Assembly (NCBI GenBank): GCA_005656395.1
Contig: SRSI01000023.1
Coordinates: forward strand, 496,001 to 560,000
Direction of reading: 5' to 3'
DNA length: 64,000 nucleotides
From: Strongyloides papillosus
Lineage: Eukaryota; Nematoda; Chromadorea; Rhabditida; Strongyloididae
In this document: piece by piece, positions 46,965-57,909 of the stretch
How positions within the stretch are numbered: position 1 is the stretch's first letter
How the letters are laid out: each line of letters starts with the position of its first letter
The notes under the pieces: model-generated
The model's input: only the letters and a program-made list of their open reading frames with translations
Databases searched by the model: none
Told to the model about the DNA's origin: nothing
Translations under genes and position numbers: made by a program

Positions 46965-48242
46965 TTAACGTACAATATCATATACAAAACCAGCAAAATA
47001 AAATCTAACAAACAAAGCAATAACCGAACATGTAATTTGGACAATAATAAAAACTCTTGCTAAATCTGATTCATGCATAGGTCCAAATATTTTAAGAAGT
47101 AAATTTAATATAGTAAAATTATTAACTTGATAAAATGTTTCATCTTCTTTAGTTGTTGTAGTTAAATCAATTAACCCAAATGTTGAAAATATTTTTAAAA
47201 CAATCTTGCCTAAGAATTTTGTTTGTTTTTCAGAAAATTCAAATTTCGACATTGATAATTTGTCTGTTTTTTCATCATATTTAGGCAACCTATGTCTAGG
47301 ACATGGAACCCATTTAAATAATTGAGGAATCGAAAATAGAAAGTTAAATATCTGTGGCACAAAGAAAAGTAAAAGTGTTTTTGGAAAATGTCCTAATATA
47401 CCAACAACTGCAATTGTCATACCTGCCCAGTAACAGAATGTATCACCAACGAATACTTTAGCAGGATAACGATTAAATCTATATAAGGTATAATTTATAG
47501 CAATAAATGGTAAAATTATTGCTAGTGAAAATGTTTGATGCCATTGAATACCCTCTCCTCTTACTAATTGAATTATATTATATATGGCAACTGTTGTTGA
47601 TATGATTAAACCTTGAGATGCTTCAATTCCATTGATACCAGCTAGTATATTTATTGAATTTGTACAGAAGACCATTAACATTCCCATGTAAATATAAAAA
47701 AGGAATCCAATATTAATGGATTGATGGCCAACATAGGGAACAACAAAATTTGGTAACAATATCGTTGTTGAATGCCCACAAACATGATATACAATTAAAA
47801 CAGGTAGAGATGAAAATGTAGGGAAAAGAAGTTTATCTCTCCACCTTAAATCTAGAATATCATCAGCAAATCCTAACGAAATAGCCGTCCATATTGAAAT
47901 AATAGCTGATAGAAAAGCAAGAAGTTGAATGTATGGATAAACTTCACTTTAAAAGAAATGTACATTATGTTATCAATAAAGAATTAATATAAATTACCTA
48001 ACACCAATTGACATCCATTCATAAAACATAAATGGTATCAAAGCAAGGATGACAATAGAATAAACTGCTGCAGCTATTGCACCCATAGGTTCAGGAACCT
48101 TCGACTTCTCTTTCTTACATTGATCCTGTCCATAAAGATTCCTAGCAATAAATATAGGAATATAATGATTAATTACATTATGGGTAATGAATGCCCCAAA
48201 TATACTAACACAGGAAACCACCAACAACGTCGTTGGTAACAT
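46965..48242 (-). CDS. algn-7: UDP-GlcNAc:dolichyl-phosphate GlcNAc-1-P transferase (ALG7/DPAGT1)
   Basis: Exons 48242-47998 and 47946-46965 (51-bp intron, phase 2) give 408 residues, normal for the family. It catalyses the first step of N-glycan precursor synthesis, making GlcNAc-PP-dolichol in the ER membrane. Diagnostic blocks are ...KVPEPMGAIAA near 50, LGFADDILDLRWRDK (about 106-120, the Asp pair and basic residues of the active site), NSINILAGINGIEASQG, AKVFVGDTFCYWAGMT and PCPRHRLPKYD. Many hydrophobic spans fit the roughly ten-helix topology, and the end VYDIVR is charged. It is the downstream member of a close same-strand cluster with the genes at 48532 and 49656. Confidence 0.95.
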
Positions 48243-48531
48243 TTTTTAATAAAATTTCGCAATAGGCATTTAGCAATTTTTGTTTTGTTGTCAGTTATCA
48301 TATAAACATTTCCCAAAATTGTTTTCGCTTGAAGAGGATAATTTAAAATGATGTCAGGTTAATTACAAAATATTTTATTTTAAATAATAGATGGTTGTAA
48401 TAGATATAGCATTTAATATGATTATTACTAATTGATTTAAAATTATTTTTTTATTTAAATATGATAATTATTAATTCATAGTCTTATATTATGTTGGTCT
48501 CAGTCTCTCGCAAATCACTGTAACTTTCTCC

Positions 48532-49530
48532 TTATCCTACCGGTGATTTTTTCTGCCCCTCTGGTTTAACTTCATTTAAAAGTTTTTCAATATCTCCATT
48601 TATAACCTCCCCAAGTTGGACATACTCGTCTTGTTTTGGTAGTACAACAGTACTTTGGGTCTTGTTATTTGATGTTTCCAGAGTATTAATCCCTTTTTTA
48701 TTCCTCCTCAATAGTCTGCGCTTTTTAAAGTTTTTCGATACCTCTTTGATCCTATTTTCTTTTCCATTGTTTTCCACGGATGTGGTAACCTCAACAGATT
48801 TTGGAACCACCTTTATTTCAATACTACAGTCATTAGATTTGGTTTCTTGAGAGATAACTACATTTGCTGGACTTTTACTCTTTTTTTCCACTGTCATATC
48901 AATGGATTGTGTAGCAAGGGTTTTCGTTCTCTCCACTGGCACAATATCAATTGTCTTTCTGTTACTTTTTGGATTTGTTTTCCCAATCTCAATAGTCTTA
49001 TTCTTCAATGGATACGTTTTTGGTTGAGTATCCTTCTTATCACTTTCACGTTTTATTCTTCCTAAAAGATTATCCACTTTGGAGTTATTTGATACAGTTT
49101 CAGAATCATCCCTTGTAATAAATAATGCTGCAGACTTTGGTTTTCCAAAAACTTTTATATTTTCAATTGTGACGCTTTTTCTAGTATCGAGATGACCATT
49201 AACTTCTCTTGATTCACTCACATCCGACAGCGTAGGTTTCAAGTCCTCTTCACGAGTGTGTAAATTGTTCTTATTTTTCTTATTCTTCCATTTCTTGCTA
49301 AAAGACTTTGAATCGCAAGAACACTTCCCTTTCTTGCTAACAGATTTTGAATCACAAGAACATTTGCTTTTTTTACCCTTCTTTTTATCAGCTGTACTTA
49401 CATTGGCTTTTTTAACACGTTGGTCAGAAACCCTTGTTTCCATATTCTTTGCACATTTTGGAATAAAAAATATAAAATACGCGTATATATGCAAAATATA
49501 TACAAAGACTGATGTTAAATCATATAGCAT
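48532..49530 (-). CDS. Lys/Ser-rich membrane-anchored protein, unknown
   Basis: One exon, 332 residues. Residues 5-24 (LTSVFVYILHIYAYFIFFIP) form a hydrophobic segment that could be a signal anchor; CAKNMETRVSD follows. Two near-identical KGKCSCDSKS-type repeats (about 58-81) give a cysteine pair each. The rest is highly charged, low in hydrophobics and probably disordered, with basic runs such as KNFKKRRLLRRNKKG and VEKKSKS-type phosphorylation-like sites, ending KKSPVG. No domain recognised. An internal ATG (METRVSD) could start a soluble, possibly nuclear form without the hydrophobic segment. It sits 125 bp downstream of the transporter gene and 289 bp upstream of ALG7 on the same strand. 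Confidence 0.7.
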   Translation of the reverse strand: MLYDLTSVFVYILHIYAYFIFFIPKCAKNMETRVSDQRVKKANVSTADKKKGKKSKCSCDSKSVSKKGKCSCDSKSFSKKWKNKKNKNNLHTREEDLKPTLSDVSESREVNGHLDTRKSVTIENIKVFGKPKSAALFITRDDSETVSNNSKVDNLLGRIKRESDKKDTQPKTYPLKNKTIEIGKTNPKSNRKTIDIVPVERTKTLATQSIDMTVEKKSKSPANVVISQETKSNDCSIEIKVVPKSVEVTTSVENNGKENRIKEVSKNFKKRRLLRRNKKGINTLETSNNKTQSTVVLPKQDEYVQLGEVINGDIEKLLNEVKPEGQKKSPVG

Positions 49531-49655
49531 AATTGAAATTTAAACGAAAAAATCAAATGCATATATTCACAATAAATTTAATTACTGATTAGACAAAGGT
49601 AAATTTTATTTTTCTTAAAAATTAAAGCAACAATTTTGAATATTAAAAAAAAAAA

Positions 49656-51126
49656 CTAAAAACCTATGTGTTCTACAGCAAATGTTATTACAAATGTAAA
49701 AAGTACACCGAATGTAATACCAAATATTATAAAGAATGACCCGACCATACCAGCTGTTGGAGCATGTTTTGAATCCACAGACTTAGGAATATGCATCATT
49801 ATAAGAGAAGTAAAATATGCATTTGTTATGGCTAAGATGCCATTAAGTGTAATTGGTACCCATTCATTGTAAATCATTACTGGAAGATTTCTTTTACTGG
49901 GATGGTAATTACAGAAGAAGAGTGCAAAAAGTATTGAAATACGTAGGTAAATTGGAATCCAATATAAGGATGGTTTTAGGACTTTGACATAATCTGCTGC
50001 AATTGTCCCAATAACGGTTCCGAAGTTGAATAAAAGGAACGTAAAAACAGGAACATAATAATTGACAGGTACTATGAAATCATAAACTCCATCTGCTCTA
50101 AAGATTGGAATGTCACAAAGCATGTGTGGAAAGCATGCTAGTGTAACAAAAAAGAGACAAAATATATTCATATATTGATGTTTACAACTTTTCCATACAA
50201 AGCTTATTTTTTCATAAATACTCTCCTGATCCCCATCATCCTTCATTAACGTTTCCTTTTCCGCTGTAACAATTGATACATGATACTTATAATATTTGTT
50301 ATTCTCAATCAAGAATATTGATAACAAACAAACAACCAATGTTGCTAGAGCAATCAAAAAATATACACAAGCAATTAGCTGTACATTATTTAAAAGTGCA
50401 ATAGTGACAATATTTATAAGTGACACAAATGTACCACAAGCATTAGCACCTAACATCATTGCATTCACATATTTTTGGGGGAAATTAGCAGATAAACCAA
50501 ACATAGAATTTTGATAGATACCATTTGTTGCACACATAAAGGCAACTGACATCATTGTTAACCAAAAGAAGATGTCTAACCAATTTGATATGTCGATAAA
50601 AATGAAGATTATTGTTATGACAACAACAAATCCTATGCATGGTATGGAAATTTTGATACGTTTCGATAGTTCACCTTTCATTGGGGCTACGATGTTGACA
50701 CCTTGAAGGAATAATTGGGGGAAATTAGCAAAGAATCCTATGAATGAAAAGAAATTGGTGGCGTAAAATGTTGGAGTGTCTGGATTGGCAACATCTTTCA
50801 GTTTGTAACTGATAAAATACTGTAATTATATAGATTATTATTGTTTTAAACTTTTTTACATACCATTGGTGCTATTGTAATAAAGAGATTCCACGGTATA
50901 AGAGTACCAACGCCTTGTAAAATAAAGAACATGTAAACCAAGAAATTTTTATCACTAGGAGAAGCTGTTTCTTGGTTTAGTTCAGTTTCGCTTACAAATT
51001 TGATTTGGTCGTCAGCTAAAATGTATGGAAAATTAAATTGTGTTCAAAGTATTTAATAATGTTACCTAGAACTGCTGTCCTCAAATCAATTTTCTTCCAC
51101 TTTTCAGTTTCTTCTGACTCAACCAT
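49656..51126 (-). CDS. Equilibrative nucleoside transporter (ENT, SLC29 family)
   Basis: Exons 51126-51066, 51015-50864 and 50819-49656 give 458 residues, the usual ENT length. The protein moves nucleosides across the plasma or an internal membrane. TM1 carries the family signature GVGTLIPWNLFIT (about 57-69). Further family blocks are LACFPHMLCDI in the region of TM7, YLRISILFALFFCNY (TM8) and NAYFTSLIMMHIPKSV with TAGMVGSFFIIFGITFGV (TM10-11). The N-terminus is short and acidic; a charged loop between TM6 and TM7 holds KDDGDQES. All introns are about 45-50 bp with GTAAC or GTATGT donors. First gene of the minus-strand cluster ENT, unknown, ALG7. Confidence 0.95.
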
Positions 51127-52295
51127 TTTTAGAAATTTCTATATATATCTGAATATATACAGAATCCCTATAAAATCACGATAATTTGTAATAGATTAAT
51201 AATTTTTACACTTTAAATTTTTTTAATGATATTTTACCCATAGTATAGTTAATATTCTGGATGTATAAAATAGTGTAATGCATAAATATTCAAAAACATC
51301 AAACGGATATACGAAACCTTTATATAAAAAAATATTTTCAAAAACATAAAATAAATTAAATTAATGAAGGAAAATTAATATTAATCTTAAAAAATATAAT
51401 TAACTAAATAGATATTATTAATAATCATTAAATTATTTTTATTTATGGTCTTCATAATATATAAAAAAAATTTAAATAATTAATTTTAATTATCTTTTAC
51501 AACGAATATAATAAATAAAAAACTCCTAATTTTTATGGGACTGTGTCGTAAAATTAAGCATCCTTTTATCACATTACAGACATACATCTATCTCAATAAG
51601 ACCGTCTACAGGAAGAGTAAAACATCATTAAAATATCATTAATATATACAAATTGTCATGACATATCCTAGACACCACCAGCTATCCAACAAACAAAAAA
51701 CGCGATAATAAAATATGAAATAAATAAAATATTATTTAAAAATCTCTAGCAATACTTTAAATATAGTGCTCGTTATTTTCTCAAAGAATATGCAAAAAAT
51801 GCAGGGTTTAGTGATAGACTAACTATAAAAATGTAAGAAAATAAATATAGCTTTACTTTTAGACAAGGAATAACTTGTATATCAGAGAGATATGGAAGTT
51901 GGTTTAATGAGAATGTAGTAAATTATAAATGATCTATGTATTAGTAATCTCTAATGTGAAATATGATAAGTAATAGTATAATATTAAAATTTTATGGTGC
52001 TATAAATAGGTACATAAAAGTGTCCTATGCTCTCTTGAAAGTTATCTTTGAGAAAGAAGTGAATTGATGTACTATTACATTTTATATTTTTAATTTCCTT
52101 TTAATCTTTTAATTATATAATTTATTTCTTTAATGTTCTTAATTGTAACTTGTTTATTTGAATTTCCGATTTTTTTAAATAGAAAGTATGTGAATAAATC
52201 ATAAATATAAATAAATACAATTAAGATTTTATATTCTTTTTTTTATGTATTTTTTTCTTTGAAGCATAAGACATCTAAAAGAGCGAAATTATTTG
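51127..52295. other. Intergenic, upstream of the transporter cluster
   Basis: Should contain the promoter for the minus-strand cluster and the 3' end of the gene at 52296. No repeats recognised. Confidence 0.4.
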
Positions 52296-53053
52296 TTAAT
52301 TGTTATTACTTACTTCACCGTCGGAGTCACTACTTATGTTATTTCCATCGTTATAAATATAATTGCGATAGGCTTCTTCTTGTATTTTTTTAGCTGTATT
52401 GCGATATTTTGGAACTTCTGGTACTATAAGTTCATTAAATTTTATAGCAAATATTATATGCTCCAACAAATAACTTATACAATAATACAATATAAAAAAT
52501 ATTGAAAATATCAATAAACCACGAAAAGTAATACCACCATTAGTTTCTACGAATTCCTTATTTTTTTCACATTCAAAAACTTGATTTTTAAAGTAATCAG
52601 TTATTTTTGAGTATGTTAATAATTTATTACTAATATTTAAGTTGTAGTCATCACAATATTTTAAACGGGTAAAAGGAAAAAAGTAAAAGAATATTGATAA
52701 ATAACATATAGAGGCTGTTATAAAATTATACAGTTGACATAGTAATTTTATTTCAAGTATAACTCCAAAAACAGCTAAAAAAATAAGCAATCCATTCAAT
52801 AGTAATAATAAGGCAAAATTGAAAATATTTTTTATAACATTATCATCACGTGTGCTAATAAATCGAGAAGGACCTTCAATGAATTGATATATAAGTTTGA
52901 TTGTCGTGAAATTTGAAACAATTAAAAATGATATGAATGTGAAATTGATACTTAACAGTATCATCAAACATATCTTGAAAATATGGTATTAAAATGTGTA
53001 AATTACAAAAAACTTACCTTGGTTTTTCTAATATTAAGCTGTTGTACCTCCAT
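52296..53053 (-). CDS. Four-pass membrane protein, unknown
   Basis: Exons 53053-53018 and 52973-52296 (44-bp intron, phase 0, GTAAGT...TTTCAAG) give 237 residues. Four hydrophobic spans are visible, about 15-35, 62-86, 95-113 and 160-185. The loop between spans 3 and 4 (about 115-160) holds two cysteines (YCDD and FECE) that could form a disulfide if lumenal. The C-terminus is hydrophilic and acidic (SSDSDGEVSNNN), probably cytosolic. The layout resembles tetraspan families such as claudin-like or lysosomal 4-TM proteins, but I see no signature. It is divergently paired with the gene at 53277, with starts 224 bp apart. Confidence 0.75.
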
Positions 53054-53276
53054 AATATTTATAATATTTTTATAATTTATAATGACATTTTTCTTATAGT
53101 TATTCTTTTTTATAAATAATTCATAAAAATAAATTGATGCATTTCATAAAAAAATAATTATATTTTCAATTTCTTTCTTTTCCACTTATTATATTTCAAT
53201 ATTGAGAAATAAAAAAATCAAATTTCTTATACATATAAAGGAAATAAATTATCTATTTTTGATATGTTATTTAAAT

Positions 53277-53807
53277 ATGAGCTGTGATGATAGTAAATTA
53301 GAAAGATTAAATGACAGCAAATTATCTGTTTGTCGCTTTCCTTCAATCGAGAACATGGTATATATGGATTTAGATAAGTTACGTAAGAAGAAAAAGTCGA
53401 AAAAAGTTGTTAGTGATGAAGAAAGTATTACTTTTGATGAATTTGTATTTCCAAACAACATGAAAATTTTCAAAGAAAAAGCTGTGCCAATTAAAGAAAA
53501 AAGTCAACCAAGTATACCTAAAGTAGAGAAAAATAAGACCACTTTGGTAGAATCATTCATAAAAAGACGAGAAGATAGAATAAATAGCGAGAAAAATTCA
53601 AACAAAACTAATCCTTCAGAGAAGAGATCTTCACGTAATAAACCAAATGTTGTGTCTTCTAGAACAAGAACAAAGACCGAAAGCATCAATAGCCAAGTAA
53701 GTATTGAAGAGGATTCTGTTTGCCCCGATTGCCCATACTGTATAGAGGATAGAGTCATGGAAACGAAGAATCTTATTAAACGCATAAAAATTTCAAATGA
53801 CAAATAA
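53277..53807 (+). CDS. Charged, disordered protein with a CPDCPYC tail motif
   Basis: 176 residues from the ATG at 53277. The frame runs open further upstream, but there is no earlier ATG. It is Lys-, Ser- and Glu-rich with runs such as LRKKKKSKKV and SSRTRTKTES. Near the C-terminus (about 151-158) is VCPDCPYCIE, a CxxCxxC cluster that could bind a metal or be lipid-modified. A short helix-like MVYMDLDKLRKK segment is near 26-37. No family recognised. It is divergent from the four-pass membrane gene, so the two may share a promoter. Confidence 0.7.
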   Translation: MSCDDSKLERLNDSKLSVCRFPSIENMVYMDLDKLRKKKKSKKVVSDEESITFDEFVFPNNMKIFKEKAVPIKEKSQPSIPKVEKNKTTLVESFIKRREDRINSEKNSNKTNPSEKRSSRNKPNVVSSRTRTKTESINSQVSIEEDSVCPDCPYCIEDRVMETKNLIKRIKISNDK

Positions 53808-54464
53808 TTAATTTTCAAATTTTTAAAAAAAACTACTGTTATCATAATATTATTAAATTCATTGCTTAATACTATAAATGGCTAGATAAAGATGTTTACA
53901 TTACTATTTTTGTTTTTTACAATTTTGACATAGTGAGATATAATCTATTTAGTAAAAGGGCTATTCAATTGATAATTTTATTATTTAATATGTTTTTCTT
54001 ACATTGTAGTCTTGAAAGTTGGTTTAAATTGACATTATTCATTAATTCAACAAAAGAAATATTCAATTTAATATAAAGAATATTAATTATATGAAAATCA
54101 AAATTTATTATAATTTTGCTTGATCATAACTGATAATAAATAAAAAAAAGATAATAAAAATTCTTTTGATGTTATCAAAAAATTGTCACATTGTTCTATT
54201 TTTAGATTCAAAAACATGAATTATTTGTACAAAAGAAAGACATAAAATTTATGTTCCATTTTGTTTCCTACATATTTTTGTTTATTATCAATACTAACGA
54301 TGATTTTTGGTAATCTAAAAAGTGTATTATACTCGCAATTTTTGATTACTTTATTGTAAACATTCTAATATAGATAAATATTTATCATGATAAAGGATTT
54401 TTTAATACCTTAATCAGTCTTTTGATTGCTTTAGCCATGAATAAGCAAAATAAACAGTTTGTAG
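53808..54464. other. Intergenic, upstream of the His-rich gene
   Basis: No gene. Several TGATAA/TTATCA GATA-like sites occur between 54120 and 54395. Confidence 0.45.
54124..54136 (+). promoter_or_regulatory. GATA-type motif (shared 13-mer), site 1
   Basis: TCATAACTGATAA, about 410 bp before the ATG at 54548. The same 13 bases recur upstream of the gene at 55550. ACTGATAA is the intestinal GATA-factor (ELT-2/ELT-7) consensus known from C. elegans; its use here is inference. Confidence 0.45.
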
Positions 54465-54473
54465 TATAAAAAG
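54465..54473 (+). promoter_or_regulatory. TATA box of the His-rich gene
   Basis: TATAAAAAG 83 bp before the ATG at 54548. A second TATAAAAA directly abuts the ATG and is too close to serve. Confidence 0.45.
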
Positions 54474-54547
54474 AGTTGATTTTAATCAAAAAATTCATAA
54501 TACAACAAATTTTTTATTATTGTATTAAATAGCTATCTATAAAAACT

Positions 54548-54739
54548 ATGGATCACGGAAAACATTGTGAGGATAAGCACCATGATCACCATGGTAAGGA
54601 GGAATGCCACAAGAAGGAGCATTGCCACGAGAAGAAATGCACCAAGGGTGAACAAGAACATGGACACGGACATAGCCATGAAGGAGGACACTCACATTCT
54701 GGAGATCATGCTCATAAGGAACACAAAGAACATCACTAA
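54548..54739 (+). CDS. 63-residue His/Cys-rich protein, probable metal binder
   Basis: One exon. Nearly a third of residues are His, with four Cys and many Glu, Gly and Lys, in motifs such as DHHGKEECHKKEHCHEKK and HGHGHSHEGGHSHSGDHAH. The latter resembles the His-rich loops of zinc transporters and nickel/zinc chaperones. No signal peptide, so it should be cytosolic. Base composition is far more G+C-rich than flanking DNA. Likely zinc or other metal buffering; the functional call is inference from composition. Confidence 0.8.
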   Translation: MDHGKHCEDKHHDHHGKEECHKKEHCHEKKCTKGEQEHGHGHSHEGGHSHSGDHAHKEHKEHH

Positions 54740-54938
54740 TTTTTTTTGTATCCTTAATGTTAACTTTATCGATTAAAATATCGTGCTTTTTTAGTTATGA
54801 TTATTTTAAAAGTTTGTAAAGAATAAATAAAATTTTTATAAAATAATGTTTTATTCGTTTTTTTGTAATAATTCTTTATTTTGAAAATATATTCATAAAA
54901 AATTTGATTTAAACGTCTTCTTATGAAGTATTTTTACT

Positions 54939-54988
54939 TAATCCTTATCTTTATGCTAAAAAAATAACTTAATCCTTATCTTTATGGT
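54939..54988. repeat. Direct repeat with GATA-like core
   Basis: Two copies of ACTTAATCCTTATCTTTATG about 30 bp apart. Read in reverse, each holds an AAGATAAGGATTAAG segment with a GATAAG core. Confidence 0.6.
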
Positions 54989-55041
54989 GAAAAAAAAGCT
55001 TAATCATAGATTTATTAAACATATATGTCATACTTAATAAG

Positions 55042-55054
55042 TCATAACTGATAA
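55042..55054 (+). promoter_or_regulatory. GATA-type motif (shared 13-mer), site 2
   Basis: TCATAACTGATAA, about 500 bp before the ATG at 55550, identical to 54124-54136. Confidence 0.45.
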
Positions 55055-55482
55055 CAAGAGTATCTTTAAAGATAATTTCAGTATCATCTAAAAAACGATC
55101 TTGATGTTAAGGTTCAAAACTCATCTATGAATATCAAAAAATATTTATATTAAAATATTCCTTTTAACTTTATTATATTGACACTTATCTTCAAATTTTT
55201 ATTATACAAAAACCCCATTTGACAAGAAAAAGATTAAAAAAAGTATTAAATTTATTTCAATTATATCAAAAACTAAGAGCGTATATGCGTAGGTAAATAT
55301 AAGAGATAAAGTATGACATATACATTTTTCAGATAGCCATACCTTTTTCGTGGTTGATGTGCTTTTTATTTGTATACTTTGATGAATCATACGTATGAAG
55401 TTATTCAGATTGAGAAATAATTTCTTACCAGTCCCATGATAGATAGCGTCATATAACCATTATTTTATAAGAAAAGTTTGTA

Positions 55483-55490
55483 TATAAGTA
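55483..55490 (+). promoter_or_regulatory. TATA box of the Pro/Tyr/His-rich gene
   Basis: TATATAAG 67 bp before the ATG at 55550. Confidence 0.5.
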
Positions 55491-55549
55491 AAGGTCTATA
55501 TTCTTTTTTATCATTTTGATTTTACATCGTTACAGTTCAATTCTATATT

Positions 55550-55804
55550 ATGGGACATTGTGAAGAAGAAAGAATTATTATTAACCCAGGTTACTATCCA
55601 CCTGGTGTAGCAGTTCCACCACCAGCTTATGCTCCTCCAGTTGCAGCTCCAGTGTATCCACCACCAGTCTATCCTGCCTATGGAGGTTACCCAGCATATG
55701 GTGCCTACCCTGCTTATGGAGGTTACCCAACCGTAGTCCTCGAGGAATATGGACACCACCACCATCACCACGGATTTTTCCACCATCATCATCATCATTG
55801 TTAA
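55550..55804 (+). CDS. 84-residue Pro/Tyr/His-rich small protein
   Basis: One exon. It starts MGHCEEERIIINPGYYPPGV, has a central YPAYGGYPAYGAYPAYGGYP repeat (pentamer-like GGYPA/YPAYG units, about 42-59), and ends in two His runs (HHHHHHGFFHHHHHHC). There is no signal peptide. Pro-Tyr-Gly repeats resemble those of structural or XYPPX-type disordered proteins, and the His runs could bind metal. It shares an upstream 13-mer with the His-rich gene at 54548, is similarly tiny and similarly G+C-rich, so the two may be co-expressed. Family unknown. Confidence 0.75.
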   Translation: MGHCEEERIIINPGYYPPGVAVPPPAYAPPVAAPVYPPPVYPAYGGYPAYGAYPAYGGYPTVVLEEYGHHHHHHGFFHHHHHHC

Positions 55805-56012
55805 ATTGTCTTTATTGCAAAATTATAGTGATAAACAATAAATAAAAAGGAGGATAATATCATTTATCTATTTTTATTATATATCTCAATAAAATATATT
55901 TACATTCCATAATAATTATATTAATTAAAACACAAAAAAGATCGTTTAAATAAAAAATTTAATTATTTTTCTAAAAAGAGATGTTTTTCTATTTACCAAA
56001 TATTATTTTTCA

Positions 56013-57439
56013 CTAATACTCATCATCTTCTCCCTCATTACTGTCAATAGCCACTTCTTGATAATCCCTTTCCAGGGCACCTAAATCTTCTCTTGCCTCA
56101 GTAAATTCTCCTTCTTCCATGCCCTCACCAACAAACCAATGGACAAAAGCTCTTTTAGCATACATGAGATCAAATTTATAATCTAATCTAGCCCATGCCT
56201 CAGCAATGGCTGTTGTATTACTCAACATGCAAACAGCCCTTTGGAGTTTTGCTAAATCACCCCCTGGTACAACAGTTGGTGGTTGGTAATTAATACCAAC
56301 CTTGAATCCCGTCGGACACCAATCAACGAATTGGATATTTTTATTATTCTTTATCTTAGCTATAGCAGTATTAACATCTTTAGGTACCACATCACCTCTA
56401 AATAACATGCAACACGCCATATATTTACCATGAGTTGGGTCACATTTAACAAGTTGATTACTCGGTTCAAAACATTGTTTTGATATCTCAAGAACATTAA
56501 ACTCTTCATGAAATGCTTTCTCAGCTGAACATATTGGTGAGTATGTTATTAAAGGAAAATGGATACGAGGATATGGTACGAGATTTGTTTGGAATTCCGT
56601 TAAATCAACATTTAACGCACCATCAAAACGTAGTGAGGCTGTTATTGATGAGATAACTTGTGCTATAATTCTATTGAGATTTGTGTATGTTGGCCGGGGG
56701 AGGTCTAATTTATTATGGCATATCTCGTAAATTGCTTCATTGTCCACCATAAAACTGCAATCTGAATGTTCCAGTGTGGTGTGGGTTGTTAGGATTGAGT
56801 TGTATGGTTCCACCATGGCTGTTGAAACTTGCGGAGCTGGGTAGACACAGAATGCTAGTTTTGATTTTTTACCGTAATCGATGCTTAATCTTTCCATGAG
56901 GAGAGCTGTAAATCCCGAACCAGTACCGCCACCAAAAGAGTGAAAAATTAGAAATCCTTGTAATCCTCTTGAATTTTCTGTTAATCTCCTTATTCTATCC
57001 ATACATACATCAATAATTTCTCTTCCGTTTGTGTAGTGACCTCTGGCATAATTATTAGCAGCATCCTCTTTTCCAGATAATAATTGTTCCGGGTGAAATA
57101 AGTGACGATATGCTCCTGTCCTCACTTCATCTAAAGGCGTTGGTTCAAGATCAATCATAACACACCTCGGAATATGTTTTCCAGATGATGTTTCAGAGAA
57201 AAAAGTATTGAACGAGTCATCCTCCAATCCATAGGAACTATCCATCTCCATTACTCCATCAGGAGTAATTCCATGTTCCAAACAGTATAATTCCCAACAA
57301 GCATTACCAATCTGTACCCCAGCTTGTCCTATGTGAATTGAAATTACTTCCCTCTAAAACAAAAATAATAAATAACAATACAATAGATGTACTTATTTTT
57401 AGAAAGGTCGAGACAACTTACAGACTTCGAGTTAGACAT
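56013..57439 (-). CDS. tba: Alpha-tubulin, divergent isotype
   Basis: Exons 57439-57422 and 57353-56013 (68-bp intron) give 452 residues. It is the GTP-binding microtubule subunit. The nucleotide signature GGGTGSG, the T-loops and [18 protein letters not shown] (catalytic Glu254 region) are intact, and the C-terminus ends GEDDEY, so it can be detyrosinated. Two oddities: the protein starts MSNSKSREVIS rather than MREC/MREV, and the lumenal loop reads [15 protein letters not shown], lacking the acetylatable Lys40 of PSDKT. The intron sits just before Arg2, a place where many alpha-tubulin genes are interrupted. There are many other substitutions (for example [18 protein letters not shown]). 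Probably a specialised isotype, such as sperm or sensory, rather than the main one. Confidence 0.95.
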
Positions 57440-57909
57440 CCTTCTCCTATAAAAGTACTCTAAATCACTTAAAATTTACAAATGAAGACTTTTCTTTTCT
57501 TTAAAATCTAAAAAATTTTCACTCCAATTGCCTTTTTGAATCCACCCCTTTTATGGAATAAAAAGAATATCTATTTTAAAACATTTTTGGAAGTAATTTC
57601 TTTTAAACCATTTAAAGTCTATTGTTAATACTAAACAAAAATAGCCCTAGTAACAGATAATCTTTAACAATAGTTCCCATGGTAGAATTACTTCGACACA
57701 TATTCGCATCTAAAACCTTGTACACATAAATATATATTCTTCTAAGTAAATATAATATAAATAAAAATGATAAGAATTTATATCTCATAATTTTATGTCA
57801 ATAAGATAAAAAACGGCATCTATCAAAATAATGAATGGATAGCTTTTATAGCTTTCAAAAACTAATAATGTAAATAAAAGCAACACTATTCTATTTAATA
57901 AGAAAAAAA
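57440..57909. other. Spacer between the tubulin and ATP synthase genes
   Basis: About 470 bp, both neighbours on the minus strand. It should contain the tubulin promoter. No repeats seen. Confidence 0.45.

Larger units (their letters stand above)
54740..55482. other. Intergenic, upstream of the Pro/Tyr/His-rich gene
   Basis: No gene. Contains a direct repeat at 54939-54985 and GATA-like sites (described separately). Confidence 0.45.

Noticed and set aside
53202..53276. 25-codon N-terminal extension of the gene at 53277
   Set aside because: It opens with TTG. The first ATG in frame is at 53277, and the extension's hydrophobic look is probably chance in A/T-rich DNA.
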